A DNA stretch of 35,884 nt from Lentilactobacillus sunkii DSM 19904 (GCF_001435575.1 NZ_AZEA01000022.1:2601-38484); one strand, 5' to 3'. Counted from the first letter of the stretch, positions 22,973 to 30,711 are shown. The notes: generated by a model not told the origin, from the letters alone. Made by a program: numbers and translations.

Positions 22973-23068
22973 GTCCCGATCAATTTAGATAGAATGCGAC
23001 TGCATCAACCTTTACCAAGGCTTAAACATGGTAGCACGGCGATGTTATTTGCAACGTTTGGTGTATGT

Positions 23069-23111
23069 AAAACACTCTTGGGTCATTATGCAGTTGGCTT
23101 AAGAGCGTTTT
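23069..23111 (-). terminator. Terminator of the YafQ/DinJ module
   Basis: AAAACACTCTT (23069-23079) pairs with AAGAGCGTTTT (23101-23111), one mismatch, with a 21-base loop. It lies just past the toxin stop on the minus strand, with T residues after the stem. Confidence 0.65.
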
Positions 23112-23117
23112 GGATGA

Positions 23118-23402
23118 CTATTCAAAAAGATCAGCGTGTGACCCAGTATCAATAAACTTTACAAATTCTCCATCATATTTGTAAATTAAAACCCAATCAG
23201 GCTTAATGTGCAAATCTCGTTCTGGATGCCGGTCAATTAAAGGATGATCATTATATTTTTCATCTAGCGGTATGTCCCACAGCAATTTACGATAAACTGT
23301 TTCAAAGTCTTCAGTATGATACCGACCGCCCTTAATGATTTTTTTATAATGTTTCTTAAATTGTTTTTCAAAGGCTGGGTAATAAACAGGCTGATTATTC
23401 AT
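23118..23402 (-). CDS. yafQ: YafQ-family toxin (ribosome-dependent mRNA endonuclease)
   Basis: The 94-residue protein has the intact YafQ pattern: FEKQFKKHYKKI near the start, NDHPL then ERDLHIKPDWVLIYKYD, and the closing TGSHADLF. The histidines in these segments are the ones used for RNA cleavage in YafQ. It should cut mRNA in the ribosome A site when the antitoxin is degraded. It overlaps the antitoxin stop by eight bases. It is a useful in-window comparison for the deleted relative at 4714. Confidence 0.92.
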   Translation of the reverse strand: MNNQPVYYPAFEKQFKKHYKKIIKGGRYHTEDFETVYRKLLWDIPLDEKYNDHPLIDRHPERDLHIKPDWVLIYKYDGEFVKFIDTGSHADLFE

Positions 23403-23637
23403 TTAACCACTTCAGCCCGTCTTCGGCATCATCAAATTTAACGTAATCCTGACTATTGATGGCTTTCTTCAAACGCTGATTTGGCTGAGAAACTTCAAAA
23501 GGAATCCCACCCACTTCGATTGACTTTTTTGCAAAGATTCGGAATGCTTCAGCTGGAGTTAATCCAACATTTTTGAGTACCTTTTCTAAAGCTGCTTTTT
23601 CTTGTTCGTCCATGCGGAAGTGAACTTGTGTTGTCAT
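23395..23637 (-). CDS. dinJ: RelB/DinJ-family antitoxin
   Basis: The 80-residue protein has the ribbon-helix-helix N-terminus of DinJ: TTQVHFRMDEQEKAALEKVL, then GLTPAEAFRIFAKK and GGIPFEV, followed by a short acidic toxin-binding tail. GGAGGG seven bases before the ATG at 23637 supports the start. It is the first gene of the module and probably represses it through the long inverted repeat at 23653-23684. Confidence 0.92.
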   Translation of the reverse strand: MTTQVHFRMDEQEKAALEKVLKNVGLTPAEAFRIFAKKSIEVGGIPFEVSQPNQRLKKAINSQDYVKFDDAEDGLKWLNE

Positions 23638-23652
23638 GTGTATCCCTCCTCA

Positions 23653-23687
23653 CACGTTATGGTACCACATGGTACCATAACGTGCAA
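23653..23687 (-). promoter_or_regulatory. Promoter and operator of the DinJ/YafQ module
   Basis: A perfect 14-bp inverted repeat, CACGTTATGGTACC (23653-23666) with GGTACCATAACGTG (23671-23684), has a 4-base centre. On the minus strand -35 TTGCAC (23682-23687), 17 bases and -10 TACCAT (23659-23664) span it, so operator binding would block RNA polymerase completely. Confidence 0.85.
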
Positions 23688-23735
23688 CAAATAAACTCTG
23701 CCTGTCGAGGATCAAAGCTTAAGCAGGTTGAAGCG

Positions 23736-23768
23736 GCCCCTGATATCTACTTACTAGATATCAGGGGC
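23736..23768 (+). terminator. Orphan hairpin with plus-strand T-tail
   Basis: GCCCCTGATATCT (23736-23748) and AGATATCAGGGGC (23756-23768) form a perfect 13-bp stem with a 7-base loop, followed on plus by TGTTTTATC. No plus-strand gene ends here; the minus-strand lipoprotein gene ends 50 bases to the right, and its transcript would carry the hairpin without a T-run. It may be the terminator of a lost gene or an RNA 3' end for the lipoprotein operon. Confidence 0.5.
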
Positions 23769-23817
23769 TGTTTTATCAGCTTTTCCAAGTCGCCAGTATG
23801 CACACGCCTAAGACAAA

Positions 23818-24600
23818 TTATTCGTTTACTTGATTAGTACTTGGTGCATTTTTCTTAATGTAGGCCGGCACTTTGAACTTCTTTACTTTATTAACATTTG
23901 TATAGTTGCCAGTGACCGCTTCGGTAACCGTTTTTTTCGAGGACTTATCTTGATACTGCATGTAGATATAAGTTTGAACTGGTAGATAAGTCTTCTTATC
24001 TAACGTGTACTTATATGAGAACTTGGTAATTTTCACTTTTTTCAATACATTTTTAGTGCTTTCACTGTGGTTGGCCTCAGCTAAGATAATTTTTTTGGCC
24101 ACCATAGAGCCCAGCTTGCCCTGACCATTGTAGGACAAGACGTCGGTTGTTTTGTTTTTCTGGAGTTTCAAATGTTTCTTGAGATAATCCATCGCCTTAA
24201 CAGCCGCGCTTCCGGTTACTTGGCGACGAACACTCTTAATCAATGGGCTCTTCTTGGGCAGCAATTGTTTTGACCAGTTGTTATCCGCATGAATGTATAC
24301 TGTCCGGCCATCAATGAAGTAATCGTAATTTTTCACCAATCCAGCCGCATTGTTGAGCTTGGCCTGGACGATCATTGGGTTCAAATGGAATTTAGCCGTC
24401 ATTTTACCGGTTGAGGTCTTCTTGTTTTGAGTATTCTTGGTCACCAGGACGATATTACCGCTCTTGACTTGATGAGCCGCTTTTTGAGCATGGTTAACCA
24501 CACTGATGGTGCTGGATGGCTTGGCTGTTGATTTGTTTGAAGAACATCCCGCCAACATCATCCCCATGATGCCAACCACTGCAATTATTACTTTTTTCAT
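23818..24600 (-). CDS. Lipoprotein, probably LppX-like/DUF6612-type fold
   Basis: The 260-residue precursor has lipobox LAGC (Cys about residue 19), then a Ser/Thr/Lys linker and a long beta-rich part. Repeated strand patterns (FHLNPMIVQAKL, YFIDGRTVYIHADNNWSKQ, TYLPVQTYIYMQYQ) resemble LppX/LolA-like lipoproteins that bind hydrophobic ligands, but this is a fold guess. AGGGG precedes ATG 24600; a longer frame to 24645 lacks a ribosome site. It is the last gene of a three-gene unit with a secreted WRGYL protein and a membrane protein. Confidence 0.8.
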   Translation of the reverse strand: MKKVIIAVVGIMGMMLAGCSSNKSTAKPSSTISVVNHAQKAAHQVKSGNIVLVTKNTQNKKTSTGKMTAKFHLNPMIVQAKLNNAAGLVKNYDYFIDGRTVYIHADNNWSKQLLPKKSPLIKSVRRQVTGSAAVKAMDYLKKHLKLQKNKTTDVLSYNGQGKLGSMVAKKIILAEANHSESTKNVLKKVKITKFSYKYTLDKKTYLPVQTYIYMQYQDKSSKKTVTEAVTGNYTNVNKVKKFKVPAYIKKNAPSTNQVNE

Positions 24601-24620
24601 CGTAATCCCCTTTTTTAACA

Positions 24621-25145
24621 TTAGACCAGGCTGAACACTGACCACAATATAACGTATGCGCCGGTCACCACAGTCAATGAAAGCCAGTGCGCTTTAATCA
24701 CTCTTCGGACGGATTTAAACCATTTGGAAAAATAGTAAACCGATCGATTTTTATGAACAACATTGATAATCTGAAATGACGACATTGTCGCGCAATATAT
24801 CAAGATGATGTAGGAAACGACAAATATCAAGTCGATCACAATCCCACGCCAATTGCCACTTAAAACGACCATCATGAACTGCCAAAGATACGATCCAAGC
24901 AAACCAAAATAAAAGAAACTTGGTATCGTGATTGCAGCTCTTGTTGGAATGATTGTAAAAGCTATGTACACAAAAAGCAATAGCAAGCCTCGCCATAGCC
25001 CTTGTAGAAGGCGGCGGTCACTGATCGAAAAGCTGACATTCAGTGGGTGAAATTTAAAAATCACTGATGCTGCCAAAAAAGCAATAATACCCCAGGCAAT
25101 TAAGAAAATATACGTCGATCGGCGCAATTTTAAGTTTTCTAACAA
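24621..25145 (-). CDS. Membrane protein of unknown function, Yip1-like at most
   Basis: The 174-residue protein has about five hydrophobic segments starting at residues 12, 48, 68, 102 and 153, with short charged loops. I see no motif that names it. The start is TTG 25143-25145, supported by AGGAGGTGG at the right distance. It sits 32 bases after the WRGYL gene and 20 bases before the lipoprotein gene, so the three are almost certainly one transcript and may work together at the membrane. Confidence 0.75.
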   Translation of the reverse strand: MLENLKLRRSTYIFLIAWGIIAFLAASVIFKFHPLNVSFSISDRRLLQGLWRGLLLLFVYIAFTIIPTRAAITIPSFFYFGLLGSYLWQFMMVVLSGNWRGIVIDLIFVVSYIILIYCATMSSFQIINVVHKNRSVYYFSKWFKSVRRVIKAHWLSLTVVTGAYVILWSVFSLV

Positions 25146-25177
25146 ATGACCACCTCCTATATGTTGATTCGAATATG

Positions 25178-26044
25178 TTAATCAGCCACAATGGTAATTT
25201 CCGGTTTCCACGTCTTGGCGGTTGTATCCGGAACAATATAAAGGCCGTAATGCCCGTGAACTGAATTGGTGGTTACGCTGGAAGCGTGGCTGGCAACGAT
25301 TGCCGCATAGTACCGCAATGCATTAGTTGTCCGATACTTGGACCAGTAGGAATAATATCCGGTCATGGACTTAGGATCCACCTGCTTAACAGTAAAACTG
25401 GTGGTTTTAGGATTGGTAACCCCGGCTTTTGTGGCTGCATCCCTGGTACTGATGTCTTGAGTGGCAAGAATTTTGGCCATGGCATCCAACTTGTCGTCGG
25501 CAACACTCTTGGTGAGTTTCTTAGCCACCTGATCACTGACCAGTTTCTGGAATTGGCTCTGTGGCAAGCCTGCCAAAGTCGTCAAATTATCTTGAAAGAA
25601 TTGAAGTGAGCGTTCGGATGATAAATTGATCACACTTTTTGAGGCTAAAGCCCGTTGTGAGGGATTAACCCCTTTGGTCAAATACCCGCGCCAAATAAAG
25701 CCGTCGGAATTATTGCCATAATTGTAGACTTCATAGTAGACATGGCTTTTGCCGGCGTGCTGCATAACAACACTATTTTTAACGTACCAGGTTGTATTTG
25801 GGTAGTTCTTCAAATTATGCAGACGTTTGGTGTGGGTTGCGTTCCACAGGTAAACGGCACTCTTGTATTTGGCGTGGTAGGCAACCGCGGTGCTGCGGCT
25901 TAAAACTTTGGTCCAAACATAACTCGAGTCGGCGGTTGTGGCGGTTGATTGGCTCGTTGAAGCCGTGGTGCTTCCTGAAACTGGGAAGCTTGTGGCAGTG
26001 ACGAGACCAACCGTCACCAGCGCAAGCAAAAATAACTTTTTCAT
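25178..26044 (-). CDS. Secreted WRGYL-family protein C
   Basis: The 288-residue precursor has an N-terminal signal peptide (cleavage about residue 24), a Ser/Thr-rich spacer (residues 24-42) and the shared domain at residues 56-122: YHAKYKSAVYLWNATHTK, NLKNYPNTTWY, VYYEV and FIWRGYL. The match with protein A (5396) is very close in the NIKNYPNT segment. The C-terminal half differs but ends in a similar aromatic strand (HGHYGLYIVP). AGGAGG nine bases before the ATG fixes the start. Unlike A and B it is in an operon with a membrane protein and a lipoprotein and not next to a bacteriocin gene. Function unknown. Confidence 0.85.
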   Translation of the reverse strand: MKKLFLLALVTVGLVTATSFPVSGSTTASTSQSTATTADSSYVWTKVLSRSTAVAYHAKYKSAVYLWNATHTKRLHNLKNYPNTTWYVKNSVVMQHAGKSHVYYEVYNYGNNSDGFIWRGYLTKGVNPSQRALASKSVINLSSERSLQFFQDNLTTLAGLPQSQFQKLVSDQVAKKLTKSVADDKLDAMAKILATQDISTRDAATKAGVTNPKTTSFTVKQVDPKSMTGYYSYWSKYRTTNALRYYAAIVASHASSVTTNSVHGHYGLYIVPDTTAKTWKPEITIVAD

Positions 26045-26124
26045 GATGTTTTCCTCCTATGTACTAGCCAACTAATTATATCAGAAAAACAGCTTAAAAT
26101 AAGCCCCCTGTGTACATATACGAA

Positions 26125-26151
26125 AAACCGATCAATTATCTTGACCGGTTT
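26125..26151 (-). terminator. Terminator of the NatAB-like operon
   Basis: An 11-bp stem with one mismatch (26125-26135 with 26141-26151) has a 5-base loop and a minus-strand TTTTT tail. It lies 26 bases after the permease stop. Confidence 0.85.
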
Positions 26152-26176
26152 CTTTTGGATTATTAATGAGGATTGA

Positions 26177-27400
26177 CTACTTTTGGTACGCCAAGCCTCT
26201 TCTAAGTCGTTTCCAGAAGCTGGTATCATCCGTCTGTAAAATCAATCCTTCATATATCTGGCCAATATACCAGGTTAACAGGAGAATACTTGCAATCAGA
26301 ATAACCAGGGAAATTCCGATTTCCATGCCACTTGCATTATCGTTGATAATTCGCATTGGCATGAAGTAAGACGAGAAGAACGGAACGTATGACAACACTT
26401 TGGCGATTAACGCGTCCGAGTTGCTTTGGAACGGCATCGTGAGGAAGAATGCGATCATACTCAGATAAATTGCTGGTTGAGCCGCTTTGGGTGCATCTTC
26501 GGCCTTGGCCACCAAAGCACCGCTGAACGCTGAGATAATCGTGTAGATAATCACTCCCAGGAACACAAATAACAAGTTGATCCCGAGCATGTTTTTAATG
26601 ATCCCATCGACCAACGATTGGTTGTCTGCAATCAAGCTCTTAATATTGTCGAGGTGCATGGCAATCTGGAAGAAGCCGTAACCTCCGACAATATACACCA
26701 CAATTTGAGTAAGAATAACGCCAAAGACACCAAGAATCTTGCCAACAAAGTACTTGGAGGCCTTGGTACTCGAGAAGATAATCTCCATAACTTTAGTGCC
26801 TTTTTCTGAAGCAATTTCTTGGGCGGTCACTGACGAATAAGTAATCAAGATCATGTAAATCATGAAGACAAGAACCCAAAATGAAATAATTTTAGCTAAA
26901 TTGGCGCCACCATGATTAGCCTTGATTTTCTCTTTAAAGGCCGGCTGAACTGCCAATGACTTCATTTGTTTGGAACTCAGCTTGGCGTTGGCTAAATTCA
27001 ACTGCTGTTGAGTCTGCGCCAGAAAGACATTCACTCTGGTTTTCATGCCGGTACCGATTGAATCACTGGAGTGGTAAACACCGGTCACTTTGTTTTTATC
27101 CGCTGACAGTACCAGGTATCCAGTCAGTTTGTTGTTATCGACACTCTTTTGAGCAGCAGCGTTAGTGGTCACGCTTGCCTTCACATCGTCCTTGTTGGCC
27201 TTGATGAATTCTTTTCGTAATGCCGGCTGTTCGGAAATAACCGCAATTCGCTGCTGATCAGAGCTGGAAGTGGCACTAGTGTAGCCGATTCCAAGAGAAA
27301 TGGCCAACAGAATAAACGGTGACAGCACCAACATGATGAAGCTCCAGGATTTAACCTGTCTGAGATAGGTTTCGATTGCGACAATTAATGTTTTATTCAT
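26177..27400 (-). CDS. ABC-2 type permease, NatB-like
   Basis: The 407-residue protein has an N-terminal membrane segment (about 20-40), a large extracytoplasmic loop (about 45-170) and about five membrane segments in the C-terminal half, with the NatB-like EIASEKGTKVMEIIFSSTKASKYFVGKILG region. Members of this group export sodium, peptides or drugs. The start overlaps the upstream ATPase gene by eight bases, so the two form an exporter of NatAB type. The substrate cannot be read from sequence. Confidence 0.88.
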   Translation of the reverse strand: MNKTLIVAIETYLRQVKSWSFIMLVLSPFILLAISLGIGYTSATSSSDQQRIAVISEQPALRKEFIKANKDDVKASVTTNAAAQKSVDNNKLTGYLVLSADKNKVTGVYHSSDSIGTGMKTRVNVFLAQTQQQLNLANAKLSSKQMKSLAVQPAFKEKIKANHGGANLAKIISFWVLVFMIYMILITYSSVTAQEIASEKGTKVMEIIFSSTKASKYFVGKILGVFGVILTQIVVYIVGGYGFFQIAMHLDNIKSLIADNQSLVDGIIKNMLGINLLFVFLGVIIYTIISAFSGALVAKAEDAPKAAQPAIYLSMIAFFLTMPFQSNSDALIAKVLSYVPFFSSYFMPMRIINDNASGMEIGISLVILIASILLLTWYIGQIYEGLILQTDDTSFWKRLRRGLAYQK

Positions 27401-28289
27401 GACTAATCCCCGCTTTCATTCTGAAAATTTCATCAAGCGTTGGCGGCTGCTGACTGAATTCTTCAATGTATTTGCCATCAGTCAGTTGATCAAAGACCTC
27501 AGGACCTTTTTCCGGATCATCCAGCCTTAACAAAAAGCGCTTGCCACGGATGTTCTGAACTTTAATAACGTGCGGCAGCTGTTCAAGCTGTTCGGCTGTC
27601 CAATCGGTCGTCACATAAATTTCCGACTTGCCGAACTGATCACGGACTTCACGGATGGTCCCATTTAGAACCACGTCTCCAGTCCGCAACATCACCAATC
27701 GATCGCAAACCGCTTCGACATTGGCCATATCATGACTGGAGAAAATAATAGCAGCGCCCTGGTCGCGGGCCTCAAGAATCGCCTGCTTTAATAAGTCAGC
27801 GTTGACTGGATCCAGCCCACTGAACGGTTCATCCAGAATAATCAGCTTGGGATGATGAATCAAGGTGACAATTAACTGAACTTTCTGTTGGTTTCCTTTT
27901 GATAAATCCTTGATTTTATCGGTTTTCTTACCCTTAACCGCAAACTTCTTCAACCAACCATCAATTTGTGGCCGGATTTCTTTGGCGGGTTTGCTTTTAA
28001 GTCGCGCCAAATAAACGATTTGCTGTTCAATCGTCAATTTGGGCATCAAGCTTCGTTCTTCAGGTAGGTAGCCGATTGAATCAAAATCAGCTTCTTTGAT
28101 GGGCTGACCATTCCAGCGAATTTCTCCTCCGTATCTGAGAAAATTCAAAATACTGTGAAAAGTCGTCGATTTACCGGAACCATTTTGTCCGATCAAGCCG
28201 GTAATTTGATTATCCGGAACGTCAAAGCTGACGTCGCTAAGGGCAGTCACACTGCCAAATTGTTTATGAAGATGGTTGATTGTGAGCAT
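27393..28289 (-). CDS. ABC transporter ATPase, NatA-like
   Basis: The 298-residue protein has Walker A GQNGSGKST (Lys40), signature LSKGNQQK (about residue 136), Walker B LIILDEPFSGLD and H-loop SSHDM, with a C-terminal extension typical of NatA-type subunits (about residues 220-298). ATG 28289 is chosen for GGAGG eight bases upstream; the frame opens earlier at 28319 in the leader. It pairs with the overlapping permease. Confidence 0.9.
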   Translation of the reverse strand: MLTINHLHKQFGSVTALSDVSFDVPDNQITGLIGQNGSGKSTTFHSILNFLRYGGEIRWNGQPIKEADFDSIGYLPEERSLMPKLTIEQQIVYLARLKSKPAKEIRPQIDGWLKKFAVKGKKTDKIKDLSKGNQQKVQLIVTLIHHPKLIILDEPFSGLDPVNADLLKQAILEARDQGAAIIFSSHDMANVEAVCDRLVMLRTGDVVLNGTIREVRDQFGKSEIYVTTDWTAEQLEQLPHVIKVQNIRGKRFLLRLDDPEKGPEVFDQLTDGKYIEEFSQQPPTLDEIFRMKAGISHE

Positions 28290-28336
28290 GAAGTTAGCCT
28301 CCTTCTTTTGGCTTATCATACCATAATGTGAGCTGG

Positions 28337-28371
28337 TCTTTTGCAGAAATCGCTTAATGCAAAAGGATTTT
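28337..28371 (+). terminator. Hairpin between natA-like and tenA genes, plus-strand T-tail
   Basis: TCTTTTGCA (28337-28345) pairs with TGCAAAAGG (28358-28366), followed on plus by ATTTTT. No plus-strand gene ends here. On the minus strand it lies in the leader or promoter region of the ABC operon. Role unclear. Confidence 0.4.
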
Positions 28372-28375
28372 TACA

Positions 28376-28403
28376 TCAAAAAAGGACCGCAAACTTGCGA
28401 TCC
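28376..28403 (-). terminator. Terminator of tenA
   Basis: GGACCGCA (28384-28391) pairs with TGCGATCC (28396-28403), one mismatch, with an AACT loop and a minus-strand tail of six T (28378-28383). It is 14 bases past the tenA stop. Confidence 0.85.
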
Positions 28404-28417
28404 GAATTGTGTTTTGG

Positions 28418-29116
28418 TTAGCGATACTGCTTCATTGGTTTGACAAAATGCCAGCTTCTCTGATGATAGGCCTGATCCCAGAATTCCCATTCCAGTTCAC
28501 AGCTCTTCAAAAATTCTTCTTTAACCACATCCAAGTGATGCTGATCATAATGCTCAGCTTCCCGGTCAATCAGGTCAAACATTTGAGGTAGAATACTGTC
28601 ACTGTCGTCACCCATATTGGCATAGAATTCAATCCACGGTTTGAAGACATTGTCATCAGTGTTCTTACCTTGCTTCACCAACCGGTTTGCAATTTCCAAA
28701 TAGATCCATGGGCATGGTGTCATTGCGGCAACAATATCAATCAGGTCACCGGTACGAGCGGACCGATACATATGCTCGTTGTAAAGATAGGTACCGGGTG
28801 CTTGTGGTTCGTGCTGGAGAGTTTCATATTTTACGCCGGCCACGTTGCAGAAATTGTGGTGAGGATGAATTTCGCTATTTAAAATAAAATCGATTTGTTT
28901 CGCAAAAATTGCCATATCGGCTCTGGTTTGCGATTTTTGAATCGCATCCGCATAGACTTTGATGAATGCGTTCAAGTAGTTATAGTCTTGGCCGACATAA
29001 AAAGTCAGCGCTTCTTTAGGCAAATCCCCATTGCCGATTCCCTCGACGAATGGATGCTTGTAGATTTCTTGTAAAATGGGTTGTCCAGCCTGGACCAGTT
29101 CTTCGGAAAATTTCAT
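28418..29116 (-). CDS. tenA: TenA-family aminopyrimidine aminohydrolase (thiaminase II)
   Basis: The 232-residue protein matches TenA throughout. The nucleophile Cys135 sits in AAMTPCPWIYLE at the same number as in B. subtilis TenA, and the C-terminal glutamate lies in CELEWEFWDQA (about 207-209). Asp44 in the YVGQDYNYL segment is also present. TenA releases the HMP pyrimidine from thiamine breakdown products for reuse. AAGGAG lies nine bases before the start. A TPP riboswitch (29190-29271) precedes the gene, so it is repressed when thiamine pyrophosphate is plentiful. No thiD, thiE or thiM is adjacent. Confidence 0.95.
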   Translation of the reverse strand: MKFSEELVQAGQPILQEIYKHPFVEGIGNGDLPKEALTFYVGQDYNYLNAFIKVYADAIQKSQTRADMAIFAKQIDFILNSEIHPHHNFCNVAGVKYETLQHEPQAPGTYLYNEHMYRSARTGDLIDIVAAMTPCPWIYLEIANRLVKQGKNTDDNVFKPWIEFYANMGDDSDSILPQMFDLIDREAEHYDQHHLDVVKEEFLKSCELEWEFWDQAYHQRSWHFVKPMKQYR

Positions 29117-29189
29117 GAGTCAGTGCTCCTTAAAGCAAAATTTTCAAACAGAACGTGACCGGACTTGGTACATGTTGTTATCATTTTTC

Positions 29190-29271
29190 CACTTCCCTAC
29201 GTTGGTATTAACCAAATCAGGTTCAAAGGGATTGGCAAATTGCCATCTCAGCACAAGGCACCCCTAGTGAT
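29190..29271 (-). ncRNA. TPP riboswitch (THI element) upstream of tenA
   Basis: Read on the minus strand the conserved blocks appear in order: ACTAGGGGTGCC, GCTGAGATGG, CCCTTTGAACCTGAT, GGTTAATACC and AACGTAGGGAA. They match the pyrimidine- and pyrophosphate-sensing helices of the class. About 73 bases separate it from the tenA start. I see no terminator there, so control is probably at translation initiation, but the exact switching pairing is not worked out. Confidence 0.95.
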
Positions 29272-29391
29272 CTTATTTGAATAATCAAAGTTTACCATAT
29301 TTTTGAAGAAAGTTTGTGATTTTTTATTATTATGATATTCTATAATCAATTAATTATAAATTTGATATACATTTTGGGGGCAATCAAGAAA

Positions 29392-29754
29392 ATGAAATTC
29401 AACTGGAAATACGCAACATTAAACAACGCACCGATCATCGTTGTGTTCATTGCTTACTTTTTATTATTACAATTCGGTATCGATCCACTTTGGCTGATCC
29501 TGGTTACCGTTGTGGTTTGGGTCCCGTGGTATATGTATATTAACTGGAAAGTCTACAAGTATTCTCCTGACAAGGATTCTCACGAAGGTCATCGCAATCG
29601 TGCCTCATTTTTAATTGGCATCATCATTGTCGTGGCTTATGTATTGATCGCGTTTGCGCTCAAGATCCAGAATAACCCATTAGCTTGGATTGTCCTGATT
29701 ATGCTGATTAACTTCGATCGAGATGGCTTTTCACCATATAAAGAAGCAAAGTGA
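29392..29754 (+). CDS. Small four-helix membrane protein, tandem paralogue 1
   Basis: The 120-residue protein starts MKFNWKYA and has four hydrophobic segments (about 14-30, 32-51, 72-90 and 96-110), ending INFDRDGFSPYKEAK. It is the first of three adjacent paralogues sharing the FNxKxA start and an aromatic/basic end. No family recognised. ATG 29392 is chosen by similarity to the other two; a GGGGG ribosome site lies eleven bases upstream, a little far. The frame also opens at 29332. The upstream DNA is very AT-rich with TATAAT at 29341. Confidence 0.75.
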   Translation: MKFNWKYATLNNAPIIVVFIAYFLLLQFGIDPLWLILVTVVVWVPWYMYINWKVYKYSPDKDSHEGHRNRASFLIGIIIVVAYVLIAFALKIQNNPLAWIVLIMLINFDRDGFSPYKEAK

Positions 29755-29858
29755 TTTGAACATTATTGGTTACATTGAAATCATCAGCTGTTGATGATAA
29801 GTTGAAAGCAACAATTTTCTGAGGGTGGGGGAAATCTAATCAGAAGGAGCCTTGTTTC

Positions 29859-30236
29859 ATGAAATTCAATGTCAAAATCGCACTAATCTGTTTTGCACCT
29901 TACCTTCCTCTAATTGCCCTTTATCTTGTTACCCATATATTTATAGCCAATAAGGTCATTGCTTTGCTGGCCGCTTTCGGGATCTTTTCGGCATTTTATA
30001 TTTTCATTCATTATAAATATTCGAAACCATTCTTCAAACAGCATCCAGAGTTGGACCCGCAGCACTTTGAGTTTAATACCGTAGCAAATGTTGTCTTTGC
30101 AATTGCGACCATCGTACTGATGGGATTAGTCATTTTCAACGTGTATCCCAAAAGTCCAGTTGGCTACATATTAGTCTTTGGCTTCTATTACGCAATAATC
30201 AACGGATTTAAGACATATAGGGGGCAAGCCAAATGA
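29859..30236 (+). CDS. Small four-helix membrane protein, tandem paralogue 2
   Basis: The 125-residue protein (MKFNVKIALICFAPYLP...) has four hydrophobic segments and a mid-loop HPELDPQHFEFN between segments two and three, ending INGFKTYRGQAK. AAGGAG lies ten bases upstream. A gap of 104 bases to paralogue 1 holds a small hairpin (29780-29786 with 29792-29798) without a T-run. The stop overlaps the start of paralogue 3 (ATGA), so these two are coupled. Unknown function. Confidence 0.75.
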   Translation: MKFNVKIALICFAPYLPLIALYLVTHIFIANKVIALLAAFGIFSAFYIFIHYKYSKPFFKQHPELDPQHFEFNTVANVVFAIATIVLMGLVIFNVYPKSPVGYILVFGFYYAIINGFKTYRGQAK

Positions 30237-30595
30237 CATTCAACTACAAATATGCTCTGTTTACAAATCTGCCTGTGATCCTGTTGGCTATCATTTATCC
30301 ATTTATAAGAATCGCTCATTTTGATCTTTTTTGGGTGTACGGCCTTGTCTTTGTTGCCTTAATTTCTTGGTATCTTTTCACGCAAGAAAATTTTTATGAT
30401 CGTCATCCCAACCTTGATTACCACAATTATCGGCGGGGGATTGTCCCAATTGTGATTTTGATCTCAACCAGTCTTGTCTTTATATACATCTTCTTTAAAC
30501 TCGGCCTTCAAAATAACCTTGAACCCATATTTCTGTGGATAGCACTGTCAAACTTTCTGATAGATGGATTTGCCAGGTATAAGGGAATTGAGTGA
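30233..30595 (+). CDS. Small four-helix membrane protein, tandem paralogue 3
   Basis: The 120-residue protein starts MTFNYKYALFTNLP, has four hydrophobic segments and the loop HPNLDYHNYRRG, which parallels HPELDPQHF in paralogue 2. It ends LIDGFARYKGIE, similar to the ends of the other two. A GGGGG ribosome site lies ahead of the ATG, as in paralogue 1. Shared length, start, loop and end indicate tandem duplication followed by strong divergence. A terminator follows. Confidence 0.75.
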   Translation: MTFNYKYALFTNLPVILLAIIYPFIRIAHFDLFWVYGLVFVALISWYLFTQENFYDRHPNLDYHNYRRGIVPIVILISTSLVFIYIFFKLGLQNNLEPIFLWIALSNFLIDGFARYKGIE

Positions 30596-30619
30596 ACAAT
30601 ACTTACCAGAACAAACAAA

Positions 30620-30655
30620 AGAAGCCGCAAATCTCAAATGGGATTTGCGGCTTCT
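30620..30655. terminator. Bidirectional terminator
   Basis: A 14-bp perfect stem (30620-30633 with 30642-30655) has an 8-base loop, with a T-rich tail on the minus strand (TTTTGTTTG) and a weaker one on plus. It stops the paralogue trio and the convergent phosphoribosyltransferase gene. Confidence 0.85.
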
Positions 30656-30711
30656 TGGCTTTCGATCATTAATTATTTTAAGTTGTATACTTGGCAAGTC
30701 TTTCCAAGACT

